Source of the DNA: an uncultured Prevotellaceae bacterium | GTDB taxonomy: Bacteria; Bacteroidota; Bacteroidia; Bacteroidales; Bacteroidaceae | Length of the DNA: 64,000 bases | Reading direction: 5' to 3' | NCBI GenBank assembly: GCA_902775475.1 | Contig: CACYME010000019.1 | Coordinates: 1 to 64,000 of the forward strand | Shown: positions 7,314 through 18,344 of the stretch, one piece after another | How positions within the stretch are numbered: position 1 is the first letter of the stretch | How the letters are laid out: each line of letters opens with the position of its first letter | Notes under the pieces: generated by a model | What the model was told of the DNA's origin: nothing | The model's input: only the letters and a program-made list of their open reading frames with translations | The model's database searches: none | Made by a program: the position numbers and the translations under genes

Positions 7314-10300
7314 ATGAAAGCAAAACAATCACTCCGACTGCTCATCCTAGCCTTCATGCTCATGGGAGCGGCAACGCACACGCAGGCCCAGGAATACATC
7401 ACCGAAGTGACGACCATCGGTGCCGAGTTTGGCAAGGGCGGAAGCGTCATCAATGACTACCGCAACAAGGGGTGGACAGTCCTTGGCAACGACCTGAACA
7501 GTGGAGCCGGAGGCTGGGACATCTACATCGCCTACAAGACCAGCAGCACGGCCCATCCTGAGACGGGCTACATCACCGACATCTGCGCGTCGGACAAGGA
7601 TGTGAGCTCCTTCACCTTCGAAGGGCGCACCTACTACAAGGCTCCGACCAACAGTGGGTTCAACGGCGACCTGAACCGTGGTGCCGGAGGCGCCTGGATC
7701 TTTATCTATTACACGCGCGACCGTGGCCTGCTCGGCACTTACGGTGCCGACAAGCGCGTCATAACCAAGTTGTCGGTCAGCAGCCAGCACGAGGACGGCG
7801 ACTCGTGGACGGCAGCCATCTCGTGGCGCAACTCCGACAAGTACAGCGGCATCTGCGACGTAAACAAAGACGCCGGCGGCGACTACATCTACATTCATCA
7901 GCACTTCACCACGCAGACGCTGAAGTGGACCGAGGAGCCCGTGTTTGCCACCGGCATCACCTACAACGGCGAATATCAGTACCTGATAACCAAGGATCCG
8001 TGGAGTAAGAACTACGGCAAGCTGCAATACAGGCTGGACGGCGGCAGCTGGTCGTCAGCCAGGCCGACAGCCAAGGGTGTGGGCAACTACACGGTGGAGG
8101 CCCGCCTTGAGGGCGTCTCAGCCAACGACATCAACTTTGCCAACAACAGCAGCATCATCAGCAAGACCGTCACCATCAACCCGCCCATCGCCAGGGCCAT
8201 CAACCTGACCGGCGTGTTCAACCAGGGCGACAAGCGGGTGAACCTGACGTGGGACGCTCCCGCCATTGCGGGCAACTACACCGACTACAAGTGGGTGGTC
8301 TATCGCGACGGCACGAAGATTGCCGAGCTGTCGTCCAAGGTGCGTGCCTACGCCGACAGAGGCTACAGCAACGAGTCGATGCCCGTCTACGACGTCTACT
8401 ACGTGCCGAACTTCTGGGACGTGACGACGCAGCGCAATGACACAAAAGCCACCGTCACGGTGAGCACCACGCGCTCGGTGCCTGTCCGCGACCTGAAGGT
8501 TGAGCAGCAGGCCGACCGCATCGTCTTCACCTGGACGTCGGACGCCTACGCCGCAGGCTTCGGCAACGAGTTCCGCATCTACGTCGATGACGAGGAAGAC
8601 CCCATCTACACGCTGACGCCCACTGACATGCAGGGCACCCTGCAATGGGAGCACCGCACCACCGACCAGCACACCAACCGGCAGAACAAGGTAGACGGCG
8701 AGACGGGCGTGCCCTACACCGAGGAGCCCCTGAACGCCTGCGCCCCGCACACCTACCGCATAGAGGGCGTCATTGGCGACGTGGTGCTCAACACCTATAG
8801 CGTCAACCCGAAAGCCATCGGCGAGGGCACCAAGTTCTACAGTCTCGATGCCTCGAAGGGCGTCTACGAAGGGTCGGTGAAGCTGTCGTGGCACGTCGAC
8901 CAGCAAGGCTCGCCTCTGGCCAAGACCTACGTCGTGGAGCGCCGCCGCGCCGAGCAGGAGGGCGAGTCGTGGGAAGTGCTGACCCGCCTGTCGAGCAACG
9001 AAGACTATCTGTTTTACACCGACGAGACGGCGCTGCCCGGCGTCTACTACGACTACCGCATCACCGTCGAGGACAAATGTTCTGACGGCACCATCATCAA
9101 CAACGAAGTGACCAACATCGGCTTTGCCAAGAGCTCAGGCACCATGACGGGCCGCATAGCCTACGGCTCGACAGGCACCGCCGTGCGGGGCGTCGACGTG
9201 GTGATGGCCATGACCAGCAGCGACGGCAGCCCTGCGGAGCAGTTCCACTCCGTCTACTTTGCCGACACCAACGGTGCCGTGACGTGGCAATACCCCGCTG
9301 ACGACTATGCCGCAGGGAAGTTCGCCGAGGGCAACTTCTCGCTGCAGATGTGGCTCTATCCGGAAGCGTTCAGCGAAAGCCTCATTGCCGACTTCGGAGG
9401 CGGCATCGGCTTGGGCATGACAACCAGCGGAGAGCCCACCTTCTGCGACGGCACCACCACCCACACCTTCGCCGGCATCACCCTACACACAGAGACCTAC
9501 AACCACATGGTGCTGACCCGCAGCGGCACGACGCTCACCTGCTACGTGCTGAACGTCAGTGCGAACAGCAGCGAGCCTGACGTGCAGAAAGCCACGCTGA
9601 CACTTTCCAGCTCTCGCCTCGCTCTTTCCGCCACTCACTTCCACCTTGGCCACTTCAAGGGCGCCGTCGATGAGTTCCGCCTGTGGACGAAGTGCCTCAG
9701 CGAGGAAACCATCCTGGAGAACTACGACCACCTGCTCGTCGGCGACGAGCAACAGCTGGAGACCTACTGGACCTTCGACGAGGGTCTGCGCACGCAGTTC
9801 TTCGACTACTCGCGCGACGGCAGCAACTATCGCAAGCACCACGGACAGATGGGCAGCAACGCCCAGACATCGACGCTCACCCCCGGTGCACTGCGGCTGA
9901 AGGCCAAGACCGACGCCGACGGCAACTACATCATCCAGGGCATACCGTTCAGCGGCGAGGGCACCACCTACTCCGTCACCCCCCTCTATGGCATTCACGA
10001 GTTTAATCCCACCAAGAAGCTGCTCTTCATCGGAAGCAACGCACTCGTACATACTGCTGACTTCGAGGACGTGTCGGCCTTCCCCATGAGCGGCTACGTC
10101 TACTACGCCGGCACCAACATCCCGGCAGAGGGCATACAGTTCTATGTCGACGGAGAGCTCGTCACCGCCAACGGCGAGGTCAAGACTACCGACAGCCAGG
10201 GCTACTACCAATTCTCCGTGCCCATAGGACACCACTACGTGCAGGCCAAGATGGGCGGACACAAGATGGTGGCCAACGGGCGCTTCCCAACCGTGGGCAC

Positions 10301-13300
10301 CTTCAACTTCGACCGCGCCATGACTTACGACTTTGCCGACTCCACACTCGTCAACTTCGTAGGACGTATTGCCGGTGGACAGCGTAATGACACCCTCGCC
10401 GTGGGCTTTGCCGAGTCGAAGAACAACATCGGTATAGCCACCATCCGACTAGGGCTCCTCAACGAGTCGTTCTCGCTCAACACCATCGACAACCATGCAC
10501 AGCGCACATGGCAGAGCGACACCGCCAGCATTGCCAGCCGGGCCTGGACGGGCACCGACTACGACGCGAAGTACGTCTACATACGCACAGACTCGCTGAC
10601 GGGCGAGTTCTCCGCACTGCTGCCCCCGCTGAAATACATCACCAAGAGCATACGCATAGACAGCAACCCCGACATCGAGTTCTACACGCTGCCCGAGATT
10701 GACATGACCAACGCCCTGAAGCAGGTGAGCGACTCGCTGAAGCAGGCCACGGAGTTGGGCGACTCGGTGTTCCAATTCTATACGTACAACACGAAGATGG
10801 TGCAGACCTACTTCAGCAAACCCGTCGTAGAGCTGTCGCAGCCCGGCAGCGACCCCGGCGTGTTCGGCATCAATGAATACAAGGGCGAGGATGCACTTGG
10901 CAAGTTCACCGTCGAAAACCTGTGGACCAAGCAAGACGACGGCTCAGTGAAGTACACCTACGGCTTCCCCATCTACAACATGGGCGACAGCTACCGCATG
11001 ACATTCTTCGGCTATGAGCGCTATCTGAACAATGACAGCGGCCAGCCCGTGGAGCACATCATCCCCCTGAACGGCCAGGTGCTTACTATCGCCAACGAGA
11101 TGAGCGCCGACCAGAAAGTGGTATATGCTGCCGACGGCACGAACCCCGAATACCAGCCGGGGCAAGTGTACGACCTGAAAACCAATCAGATTGTGCTCGA
11201 CAGCCTGGGACGTTTCACCATGAAGTGGAACACCGGTGCTCCCAACGTGGTGACTCCCTTCACGCGACACCTCGGCGTGACGCTGCAGCGCAACGGGCAG
11301 ACCTACGTCCCCGCCACGCTTGATGCCGTCGTGGTGGGAAGTCTGCCCATGGGCAACAACTTCGTGACCAATGGTCCCGACAAGGTGCTCATGGTGCTGC
11401 GCGACCCACCAGGGGGCAAGTCGAAGACGGTGTGGAAGCGTGGCACTACGACCACCAAGGTGGAGACATCGGCTAACGGTGGCTATGGCGACGAGAAATT
11501 CACCTACTCCACCAGTGTCGGTGCCAAGACAGAGACATATGCCGGACTGGGCATCATGACGCTGACCCTGCAGAACGAGACCACCTTCGACACCAACGAC
11601 GGCATACACTACAAGTGGAGCAAGGAGTCGTCGAGCGAATCGAGCTGGTCCATGACCGCCACCCAGGACATCTCGACCAGCACCACGAAAGACTACTGCG
11701 GCTCGCGGGGCGACGTGTTCATAGGCGTCTCCACCAACCTGCTCATGGGCCAGTGCCGCAAGGTGGGCTTCTTCCGCGAGAACGAGAGTGCGCCCTTCGA
11801 GCTGACGGAGAACGTGGCTGTGAGCCTTGGCGACAGCGTGAAGACCAACTTCATGTACTCCACCTACGAGCTGGAAGAGGTGATGATGCCGAAATGGAAG
11901 GAGACGCGCAACAACTACCTGACGCAGCACTTCAATACCGAGGCAGAGGCACGCGCCTTTGTCAACAACACCAATGAGGTGCTCTATGCTACCTGGCTGA
12001 AGGAGGACGACGAGGACTACGGTAAAAAGGGCACCTACATACCCGTGGTTCCGGCAGCCTGGGAACAGCTGGAGGCGTATGTGGCCGACGACATGGTGCA
12101 GTGGTGCAACGACCAGATTGAAAGCTGGACAGAAGTGCTGGAGAACAACGAGCGCGACAAGGTAGAGTCGATGGCCGACCACGACAACTGGCGCCGCAAC
12201 ATCTCCTTCGACGGCGGCTCGAACTATACCTACACCAGCAAAGCCGACACCGTGAAGACTACCAAGGTGAGCTATTCGCACAACCTGGGCTACATGCTGA
12301 AGCTGGGCTACAGCAGCAAGACCAGCGCCTTCGTGACCTTCAAGAGCACGTTCTCACTGGACACCGAAAACGGGTGGTCGCACTCCGAGTCGGACGCTGA
12401 CAAGGAGAGCAGCTATGCCGAGTTCGACTACATCTTCGAAGACGGCAACAAGGGCACCGACTTCTCCGTCGACATCTACAAGTCGAAGGCCGGCTGGAGC
12501 GACATCTTCAGCCTCTTCGGCGGACAGTCGTACAATCCCTACCAGGGCGAGGAGCGGACCAAGTACTTCGAGAAAGGCCAGCACATCCTCAGCAACGGCA
12601 CGGTGCGCATGGAGCAGCCCGACATACAGATCAGCGTCGACGGCACGATTGCCGCTAAGGAAGCCACCCTCACCGACGTGCCTTCAGGACAGACGGGTCA
12701 GTTCACGCTGCACCTCTCGAACAACTCCACGACGACGCAGGGCTTTGACTTCAGCTATAACATCATGGTTCAGGAGATGGCCGACACGCTGGGACTGGAG
12801 ATTCTCATGGACGGCGTACCTGCCAACGGGCGCAGCGTCTTCGTGCCTGCCGGCGAGACGGTAAAGAAGATCATCACCGTGCGCCAGACGGACCAGAGCA
12901 TCCTCGACTACGAGGGTGTGGAGATATGGTTCCTCTCGCAGTACCAACCCATCAAGATCAACGACAAGTGCCGCCTCAACGTGCATTTCCGTCCGTCGTC
13001 GTCGGGCATCAACCTGGTCATCACCGACCCTGTGCTCAACATCGAGACGCTTAACCGCAACAAAGGCAACCTGGAGCTGACGGTGAAGAACTTCGACCGC
13101 CAGTTCAAGGGCATGAAGAAGGTGGGCGTGGAATACCGCTTCGAGGGAGCCACACAGTGGACGCAGCCCTCGGCGCTGACATTCCTCGTCAACCCCGCCG
13201 ACTCAACGAAGGAGGGCGACCATGTGCTGCCCGCCACGGGCGACCTGCGCCTGACCTACAACATGGCCGATGACAACATGTACCCGCAGGGCACCTACAC

Positions 13301-16300
13301 CTTCCGAGCCTACACCACCACGATGTACGACACCGAGCCCATCAACGTCTACAGCAGCGAGGTGACGGTGGTGAAGGACAACCAGCGCCCGCGCAACCTC
13401 ACCACGCCGCTGCCCGCCAACGGCATCCTGCGCTATGGCGACGACCTGGTGGTGGAGTTCAACGAGGACATCGTCCCCGGCTACGTCAGCGACAAGAACA
13501 TCATTGTCACGGCCAAGCTCAACGACCAGCCCGTGCAGCACGATGTGGCAAAGCTGCTGGCGCCTTTCGGCGACGACCAGGTCACCGTGAACCCCATCTT
13601 CCTCAACGGCGACTTCTCGGTCGACTTCTGGATGAAATGGCAGATGAGCGGCAGCATCCTGCGCTTGGGCTCAGGGAGCTTTGCCATCAGCGTCGATGAC
13701 GACGGGCACATCGTCATCGGCATCGGCGATGCACAGATTGTCAGCACTGGCACCGTGCCAAAGGACGAGTGGACCTTCTTCGTCATGAGCTACAAGTCGG
13801 CCGACAGGAAGCTCTCGGCACTCGCACAGCATGGCACCACCAGCCTGCCGCTCTTCACCGACTACTCCGTGGCCGAGCAGGTGGTGCAGCAGGTGCACTA
13901 CTACGACGACAACCACCTCTACTTAGGCAACATGGACGGAGCCATCCACGACCTGAGCCTCTTCAACATCTACCGCGACGTGAACGATGCCGCTGCCACG
14001 AAGAACCAGGAGAAGGACTACTACGTCTACGGACTGGTGAACTACTGGCCCATGAAGGAGGGCCACGGCACGGTGGCCACCGACGCGCGCCACACGCACG
14101 ACTTCAGGGTGAACGCCTCGTGGCTGCTCGACAACACGAACTACTCCCTGCGCTTAGACGACGGCGATGGTGTGACGGCCGACATCAGCCGCATCAACAC
14201 CACCCCTGCCGACAGCTACGCCGTAGAGATGTGGGCCAGCCCGGGATACATGACGCATGGCGGCGAGGGCACCATCTTCGAGACTGGCAGCAAGGCGTCG
14301 AACCAGCTGGGGCTCTATGTCACTCCACAGCGTGACTGGATTCTGCGCTATGGCGGCAAGGAGCAGATGGTGGTGAACCACGAGGACTTCAGCAACCAGC
14401 CCAGCTGGAACCATGTGGCACTCAATGTGGTGCGCGGGCAGGCGGCCAGCTTCTACTTCAACGGCCAGCGAACGGCAGTCATTGCCGAGCGCGACGTGCC
14501 CCAGCTCGAAGGAGCCGCTATCCGCCTGGGCTGCAACATCGGCCTGTTCAGCGTCATCGACGAGGTGCGCATCTGGCATGCCTCGCTCTCAGAGAGCCGT
14601 CTGCTGAACAATATGTACAACTGCATCGACACGGCGGAAGTCTACTCGCGAGGACTCGTGGCCTACTATCCCTTCGAGAAGCCCGGCACCGAGAACGGCG
14701 TCAGCACCAGGGTGCCCACGCTCGAAGACATGGCGCCGCGCAGCCTCACGGCACTGCCGCCCACAGCGGTCACGCCTCTGGGCGAGAACAGGCTCATTAA
14801 GAGTGCACCGCCGTTGAAGAATGCCCCCACCGAGCACCGCATCATTGCCAAGCCCGTGGCCTCGGAGCGCAAGGTCGTCGTCAGGCTCGAAGAGGGCAAC
14901 GGCGCCACGGCACGCAACCTGGAGGGCACGACGCTCAACATCACCGTCGACAAGATTCACGACATGCACGGCAACGAGTCGATGCCCATCCGCTGGACCA
15001 CCTACGTGCAGCTGAACACGCTGAAGTGGCTGAAAGACTCTGTGAACATCAATAAGCCCTACGGCGACGACTACACCTTCGACGTGAACATCGAGAACCG
15101 CAGCGGCAACATCGAGTACTATACATTATATAATATGCCGCAGTGGCTCACACTCGTCGACAGCGAGCGCACCGACGACATTGCGCCGCAGAAGACGAAG
15201 ACGCTGCGCTTCCACGTCAGCCCCCTGGTGGCCGTAGGCAACTACGACGTGACCATCGGCCTGCAGGGCAACAATGAGATCCTCGAACCTCTGCGCATAG
15301 TGATGAAGGTGCAGGGCCAGAAGCCGGCATGGGCCGTCGACCCCACTGACTACGAGAACACCATGAGCGTGGTGGGCCAAATCTACATCAACGGCATACT
15401 GATGAGCAACAGCGAGAGCATGCTGGCAGCCTTCATCGGCGACGAGTGCCGGGGCATAGCTCAGCCCAAGCCCATACGCGGAGCGGCATACTTGGCACTG
15501 AGCGTCTACGGAACGGCGCAGAAGAACGTGAACGGTGTGGCCACCGACCTGGACAAGGGGCAGCCCGTCACCTTCCGCATCTGGGACGCTACAACGGGCA
15601 TGACCTACACCAACGTGAACGTCATCGTGCCCGACAGCGCTGCCACCGACGCACTCATCTTCGACCCCACGACAAACTACGGCAACTTCGATGCACCGCT
15701 CGTCTTCACCAAGAGCAATCTCATCGAGCAGCAGCTCAACATTCGTCCCGGGTGGAACTGGATAGCATTGGGTGTAGAGCCGGGCAAGCCGAAGGTGTCG
15801 GTGGTGTTCAAGGACGTGGTGACATGGAACGCACAGCTGAAGGACAAGAGCAGCGGCGTGGCCTACAGCAGTGGCAACTACTGGGCCGGCACACTGAAGG
15901 AGGTGCATGCTAACACCATGTACAAGCTGCAGCTCACCCGCCTGGACAGCAGCAGTGACCTGCCCGAGGGCCTCGCCGTCAACGGTGAGCAGGTGAAGCT
16001 TGCCGAGATGCCGGTCACCATTGGCAAGGGCTGGAACTGGATAGCCTATACGCCCCTGACGACGATGACCTTGGGCCAGGCTTTGGCCAGTGCCAACCCG
16101 AAGGTGGGCGACCAGGTGAAGTCGCAGACAGGCTTCGCCTACTTCGGCTCCAACGGCTGGGAGGGCAACCTCGAGGCCCTGGAGAGCGGCCATGGCTACC
16201 TCTACCACAGCGTCGACACGGCGATGCAGAAGCAGTTCGTCTATCCCACGGTGGCAGCGGCTATGGCGCGCGGGCCCCGCTCAGGGGCATCGTCTGCCGC

Positions 16301-16790
16301 GAGGCGTGCTGCCTCGGCCTTCACGCCAGTGGAGCCTACCGACTACCCCGACAACATGGCCGTCGTCCTGCAGCTCACCGACGGTGGCACACCCGTCACC
16401 GACGCTGAGGTGGCTGCCTTCATTGACGGAGAATGCCGTGGTACGGCCTTTGCAGCCGACGAGGGCGACCTCTACTACCTGCTCGTGGCAGGCGAGGGCA
16501 GCGGACAGCCCATGGAGCTGCGGGCCAGCATCAACGGGGCTATCCTCACGCTGTGCACCACGCTCACCTACACCAGCGATGCAAGCATAGGCACGCCGTG
16601 GGAACCGCTCGTCATCGACATCAACGGCCCGTCGGGGGTCACCACCGTCGGGGTGCAGATGGCCGACGGAGTGTGGTACACCTTGCAGGGCATGCGTTAT
16701 GGCACCACCCGCCCCACCACACCAGGCGTCTACCTCTATAACGGCCAGAAAGTGGTCGTCAGACGCCGAGCCGCTTCGCCTGGTGAATAG
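7314..16790 (+). CDS. Giant secreted multidomain protein (MABP-like, LamG-like, stalk)
   Basis: This 3158-residue surface or secreted protein has a signal peptide at 1-26. Residues about 30-205 hold three copies of a D-N-x-GAGG-x-x-I-x-I motif (DLNSGAGGWDIYIAY about 60, DLNRGAGGAWIFIYY about 119, DVNKDAGGDYIYIH about 182), like the three-fold beta-prism MABP domain. A short MBG-like and FnIII-like region follows. LamG-like domains lie near 665-815, 2086-2221 and 2296-2443 (NFSLQMWLYP; VDEFRLW; IDEVRIW). A carboxypeptidase-regulatory-like fold is near 922. A Thr/Ser-rich segment at about 1373-1850 looks like an extended beta stalk. Near the C-terminus GWNWIA repeats (about 2810 and 2902) and AAFI..ECRG repeats flank each other. 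The end (WYTLQGMRY...GVYLYNGQKVVVR) looks like a sorting-type C-terminal domain. Adhesin or glycan-binding role is inference. Confidence 0.8.
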   Translation: MKAKQSLRLLILAFMLMGAATHTQAQEYITEVTTIGAEFGKGGSVINDYRNKGWTVLGNDLNSGAGGWDIYIAYKTSSTAHPETGYITDICASDKDVSSFTFEGRTYYKAPTNSGFNGDLNRGAGGAWIFIYYTRDRGLLGTYGADKRVITKLSVSSQHEDGDSWTAAISWRNSDKYSGICDVNKDAGGDYIYIHQHFTTQTLKWTEEPVFATGITYNGEYQYLITKDPWSKNYGKLQYRLDGGSWSSARPTAKGVGNYTVEARLEGVSANDINFANNSSIISKTVTINPPIARAINLTGVFNQGDKRVNLTWDAPAIAGNYTDYKWVVYRDGTKIAELSSKVRAYADRGYSNESMPVYDVYYVPNFWDVTTQRNDTKATVTVSTTRSVPVRDLKVEQQADRIVFTWTSDAYAAGFGNEFRIYVDDEEDPIYTLTPTDMQGTLQWEHRTTDQHTNRQNKVDGETGVPYTEEPLNACAPHTYRIEGVIGDVVLNTYSVNPKAIGEGTKFYSLDASKGVYEGSVKLSWHVDQQGSPLAKTYVVERRRAEQEGESWEVLTRLSSNEDYLFYTDETALPGVYYDYRITVEDKCSDGTIINNEVTNIGFAKSSGTMTGRIAYGSTGTAVRGVDVVMAMTSSDGSPAEQFHSVYFADTNGAVTWQYPADDYAAGKFAEGNFSLQMWLYPEAFSESLIADFGGGIGLGMTTSGEPTFCDGTTTHTFAGITLHTETYNHMVLTRSGTTLTCYVLNVSANSSEPDVQKATLTLSSSRLALSATHFHLGHFKGAVDEFRLWTKCLSEETILENYDHLLVGDEQQLETYWTFDEGLRTQFFDYSRDGSNYRKHHGQMGSNAQTSTLTPGALRLKAKTDADGNYIIQGIPFSGEGTTYSVTPLYGIHEFNPTKKLLFIGSNALVHTADFEDVSAFPMSGYVYYAGTNIPAEGIQFYVDGELVTANGEVKTTDSQGYYQFSVPIGHHYVQAKMGGHKMVANGRFPTVGTFNFDRAMTYDFADSTLVNFVGRIAGGQRNDTLAVGFAESKNNIGIATIRLGLLNESFSLNTIDNHAQRTWQSDTASIASRAWTGTDYDAKYVYIRTDSLTGEFSALLPPLKYITKSIRIDSNPDIEFYTLPEIDMTNALKQVSDSLKQATELGDSVFQFYTYNTKMVQTYFSKPVVELSQPGSDPGVFGINEYKGEDALGKFTVENLWTKQDDGSVKYTYGFPIYNMGDSYRMTFFGYERYLNNDSGQPVEHIIPLNGQVLTIANEMSADQKVVYAADGTNPEYQPGQVYDLKTNQIVLDSLGRFTMKWNTGAPNVVTPFTRHLGVTLQRNGQTYVPATLDAVVVGSLPMGNNFVTNGPDKVLMVLRDPPGGKSKTVWKRGTTTTKVETSANGGYGDEKFTYSTSVGAKTETYAGLGIMTLTLQNETTFDTNDGIHYKWSKESSSESSWSMTATQDISTSTTKDYCGSRGDVFIGVSTNLLMGQCRKVGFFRENESAPFELTENVAVSLGDSVKTNFMYSTYELEEVMMPKWKETRNNYLTQHFNTEAEARAFVNNTNEVLYATWLKEDDEDYGKKGTYIPVVPAAWEQLEAYVADDMVQWCNDQIESWTEVLENNERDKVESMADHDNWRRNISFDGGSNYTYTSKADTVKTTKVSYSHNLGYMLKLGYSSKTSAFVTFKSTFSLDTENGWSHSESDADKESSYAEFDYIFEDGNKGTDFSVDIYKSKAGWSDIFSLFGGQSYNPYQGEERTKYFEKGQHILSNGTVRMEQPDIQISVDGTIAAKEATLTDVPSGQTGQFTLHLSNNSTTTQGFDFSYNIMVQEMADTLGLEILMDGVPANGRSVFVPAGETVKKIITVRQTDQSILDYEGVEIWFLSQYQPIKINDKCRLNVHFRPSSSGINLVITDPVLNIETLNRNKGNLELTVKNFDRQFKGMKKVGVEYRFEGATQWTQPSALTFLVNPADSTKEGDHVLPATGDLRLTYNMADDNMYPQGTYTFRAYTTTMYDTEPINVYSSEVTVVKDNQRPRNLTTPLPANGILRYGDDLVVEFNEDIVPGYVSDKNIIVTAKLNDQPVQHDVAKLLAPFGDDQVTVNPIFLNGDFSVDFWMKWQMSGSILRLGSGSFAISVDDDGHIVIGIGDAQIVSTGTVPKDEWTFFVMSYKSADRKLSALAQHGTTSLPLFTDYSVAEQVVQQVHYYDDNHLYLGNMDGAIHDLSLFNIYRDVNDAAATKNQEKDYYVYGLVNYWPMKEGHGTVATDARHTHDFRVNASWLLDNTNYSLRLDDGDGVTADISRINTTPADSYAVEMWASPGYMTHGGEGTIFETGSKASNQLGLYVTPQRDWILRYGGKEQMVVNHEDFSNQPSWNHVALNVVRGQAASFYFNGQRTAVIAERDVPQLEGAAIRLGCNIGLFSVIDEVRIWHASLSESRLLNNMYNCIDTAEVYSRGLVAYYPFEKPGTENGVSTRVPTLEDMAPRSLTALPPTAVTPLGENRLIKSAPPLKNAPTEHRIIAKPVASERKVVVRLEEGNGATARNLEGTTLNITVDKIHDMHGNESMPIRWTTYVQLNTLKWLKDSVNINKPYGDDYTFDVNIENRSGNIEYYTLYNMPQWLTLVDSERTDDIAPQKTKTLRFHVSPLVAVGNYDVTIGLQGNNEILEPLRIVMKVQGQKPAWAVDPTDYENTMSVVGQIYINGILMSNSESMLAAFIGDECRGIAQPKPIRGAAYLALSVYGTAQKNVNGVATDLDKGQPVTFRIWDATTGMTYTNVNVIVPDSAATDALIFDPTTNYGNFDAPLVFTKSNLIEQQLNIRPGWNWIALGVEPGKPKVSVVFKDVVTWNAQLKDKSSGVAYSSGNYWAGTLKEVHANTMYKLQLTRLDSSSDLPEGLAVNGEQVKLAEMPVTIGKGWNWIAYTPLTTMTLGQALASANPKVGDQVKSQTGFAYFGSNGWEGNLEALESGHGYLYHSVDTAMQKQFVYPTVAAAMARGPRSGASSAARRAASAFTPVEPTDYPDNMAVVLQLTDGGTPVTDAEVAAFIDGECRGTAFAADEGDLYYLLVAGEGSGQPMELRASINGAILTLCTTLTYTSDASIGTPWEPLVIDINGPSGVTTVGVQMADGVWYTLQGMRYGTTRPTTPGVYLYNGQKVVVRRRAASPGE

Positions 16791-16819
16791 CGAAGCGCAG
16801 CGCGAATATCTGTGAACCA

Positions 16820-16869
16820 AACACGAGTTTCTCACGAATCATTTATGAGAAATTCGTGTTTGTTTTATG
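16820..16869. terminator. Terminator after the giant gene
   Basis: A 15-base arm at 16820-16834 (AACACGAGTTTCTCA) pairs with TGAGAAATTCGTGTT at 16846-16860 with one mismatch, followed by TGTTTT. It sits 30 bases after the giant gene's stop. Confidence 0.7.
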
Positions 16870-16910
16870 AGAATTCGTGCTTAAATGCTGGTTTTTAGGG
16901 ATAAAATGTG

Positions 16911-16918
16911 TACCTTTG
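16911..16918 (+). promoter_or_regulatory. -7 promoter box of obgE
   Basis: TACCTTTG lies 88 bases before the obgE ATG, in the sequence GTGTACCTTTGCAGCC. No exact TTG is found at the -33 spacing. Confidence 0.5.
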
Positions 16919-17005
16919 CAGCCACAAGTAGAGACGCCACACGTATGACGTCTCTGCACAAACGCCATAATTACTATAGTTATATAGCCGATAAGACGAA
17001 CAGAC

Positions 17006-18175
17006 ATGGCAGAATCTAATTTTGTTGACTATGTGAAGATTCTCTGCCGCTCGGGCAAGGGCGGCCGGGGCAGCATGCACCTGCGCCACGTGAAGTATAA
17101 CCCCAACGGCGGACCCGACGGCGGCGACGGCGGACGTGGCGGCGACATCATCCTGCGCGGCAACCACAACTACTGGACGCTGCTGCACCTGAAGTATGAG
17201 CGCCACATCTTCGCCGAGCACGGCGGCAACGGCGGCAAGGACAAATGCCACGGCACCGACGGACGGGACGTCTACATCGACGTACCCTGCGGCACCGTCG
17301 TCTACAACGCCGAGACGGGCAAGTACGTCTGCGACGTGACCTACGACGGCCAGGAAATCACGCTGCTCAAGGGCGGCCGCGGCGGACTGGGCAACTTCCA
17401 GTTCCGCTCAGCCACCAACCAGGCTCCGCGCTATGCCCAGCCTGGCGAGCCGATGCAGGAGATGACCATCATCATGGAGCTGAAGCTGCTGGCCGACGTG
17501 GGCCTGGTGGGCTTCCCCAACGCGGGCAAGTCGACGCTGGTCTCGGCGCTGTCGAACGCCCGGCCGAAGATTGCCAACTATCCGTTCACCACGATGGAGC
17601 CCTCGCTCGGCATTGTGGGCTACCGCGACGGCAAGTCGTTCGTCATGGCCGACATTCCCGGCATCATCGAGGGGGCTGCCGAGGGTCGCGGCCTGGGCCT
17701 GCGCTTCCTGCGACACATCGAGCGCAACTCGCTGCTGCTATTCATGGTGCCCGGCGACACCGACGACATCCTGCGCGAATACAACATCCTGCTCGACGAA
17801 CTGCGACGCTTCAACCCCGAGCTGCTGCAAAAGCAGCGCGTGCTGGCCGTCACGAAGTGCGACCTGCTCGACGACGAGCTGATGGAAATGCTGCGCGACG
17901 GACTGCCCCAGGACATCCCCGTGGTCTTCATCTCGGCCGTGACGGGCTTCCACCTCGACGAGCTGAAGGACGTGCTCTGGCGCGAGCTGAACGCCGAGAG
18001 CAACAAGCTGCAGACCATCGAGGCCGACGACCGTCTGGTGCACCGCGACAAGGACATGAGCGTCTTTGCTCAGGAGCTCATCGACGAGCAGGCCGACGAC
18101 GACATTGAATATGTTGACGAGGACGAGCTGGAGGACATCGACGACTTCGAATACGAGGACTTAGAGGAGGAGTGA
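17006..18175 (+). CDS. obgE: GTPase Obg
   Basis: This 389-residue ribosome-assembly and stress GTPase has the Gly-rich Obg fold at about 1-160 ([34 protein letters not shown]). The G domain follows, with G1 [12 protein letters not shown], the switch [13 protein letters not shown]3 [12 protein letters not shown] and G4 TKCD. The last 30 residues are almost all Asp and Glu, a tail common in Bacteroidetes and E. coli Obg. In other Bacteroidales the gene usually lies next to adk; here the 10.4-kb surface locus separates them. It has its own promoter and a strong terminator. Confidence 0.96.
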   Translation: MAESNFVDYVKILCRSGKGGRGSMHLRHVKYNPNGGPDGGDGGRGGDIILRGNHNYWTLLHLKYERHIFAEHGGNGGKDKCHGTDGRDVYIDVPCGTVVYNAETGKYVCDVTYDGQEITLLKGGRGGLGNFQFRSATNQAPRYAQPGEPMQEMTIIMELKLLADVGLVGFPNAGKSTLVSALSNARPKIANYPFTTMEPSLGIVGYRDGKSFVMADIPGIIEGAAEGRGLGLRFLRHIERNSLLLFMVPGDTDDILREYNILLDELRRFNPELLQKQRVLAVTKCDLLDDELMEMLRDGLPQDIPVVFISAVTGFHLDELKDVLWRELNAESNKLQTIEADDRLVHRDKDMSVFAQELIDEQADDDIEYVDEDELEDIDDFEYEDLEEE

Positions 18176-18237
18176 CCGCTTTTCCAACTCCTTTCACTCC
18201 TTAACTGAGGGACTTGTTTTTTCTTATCAACAACGAA

Positions 18238-18296
18238 TTTACGAATTACACGAATTTCTATGCGCAGGAATTGGTGTAATTCGTAAAATTTTTTTG
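18238..18296 (+). terminator. Intrinsic terminator of obgE
   Basis: Perfect 14-base arms TTTACGAATTACAC (18238-18251) and GTGTAATTCGTAAA (18274-18287) are followed by a run of T. The motif ACGAATTACACGAATTT also resembles the hairpin upstream of obgE at 16820. Confidence 0.85.
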
Positions 18297-18344
18297 TTAA
18301 AAAGACTATGTCCGTGTCCACTTAATTTTTGTTAATTTAGTTCC

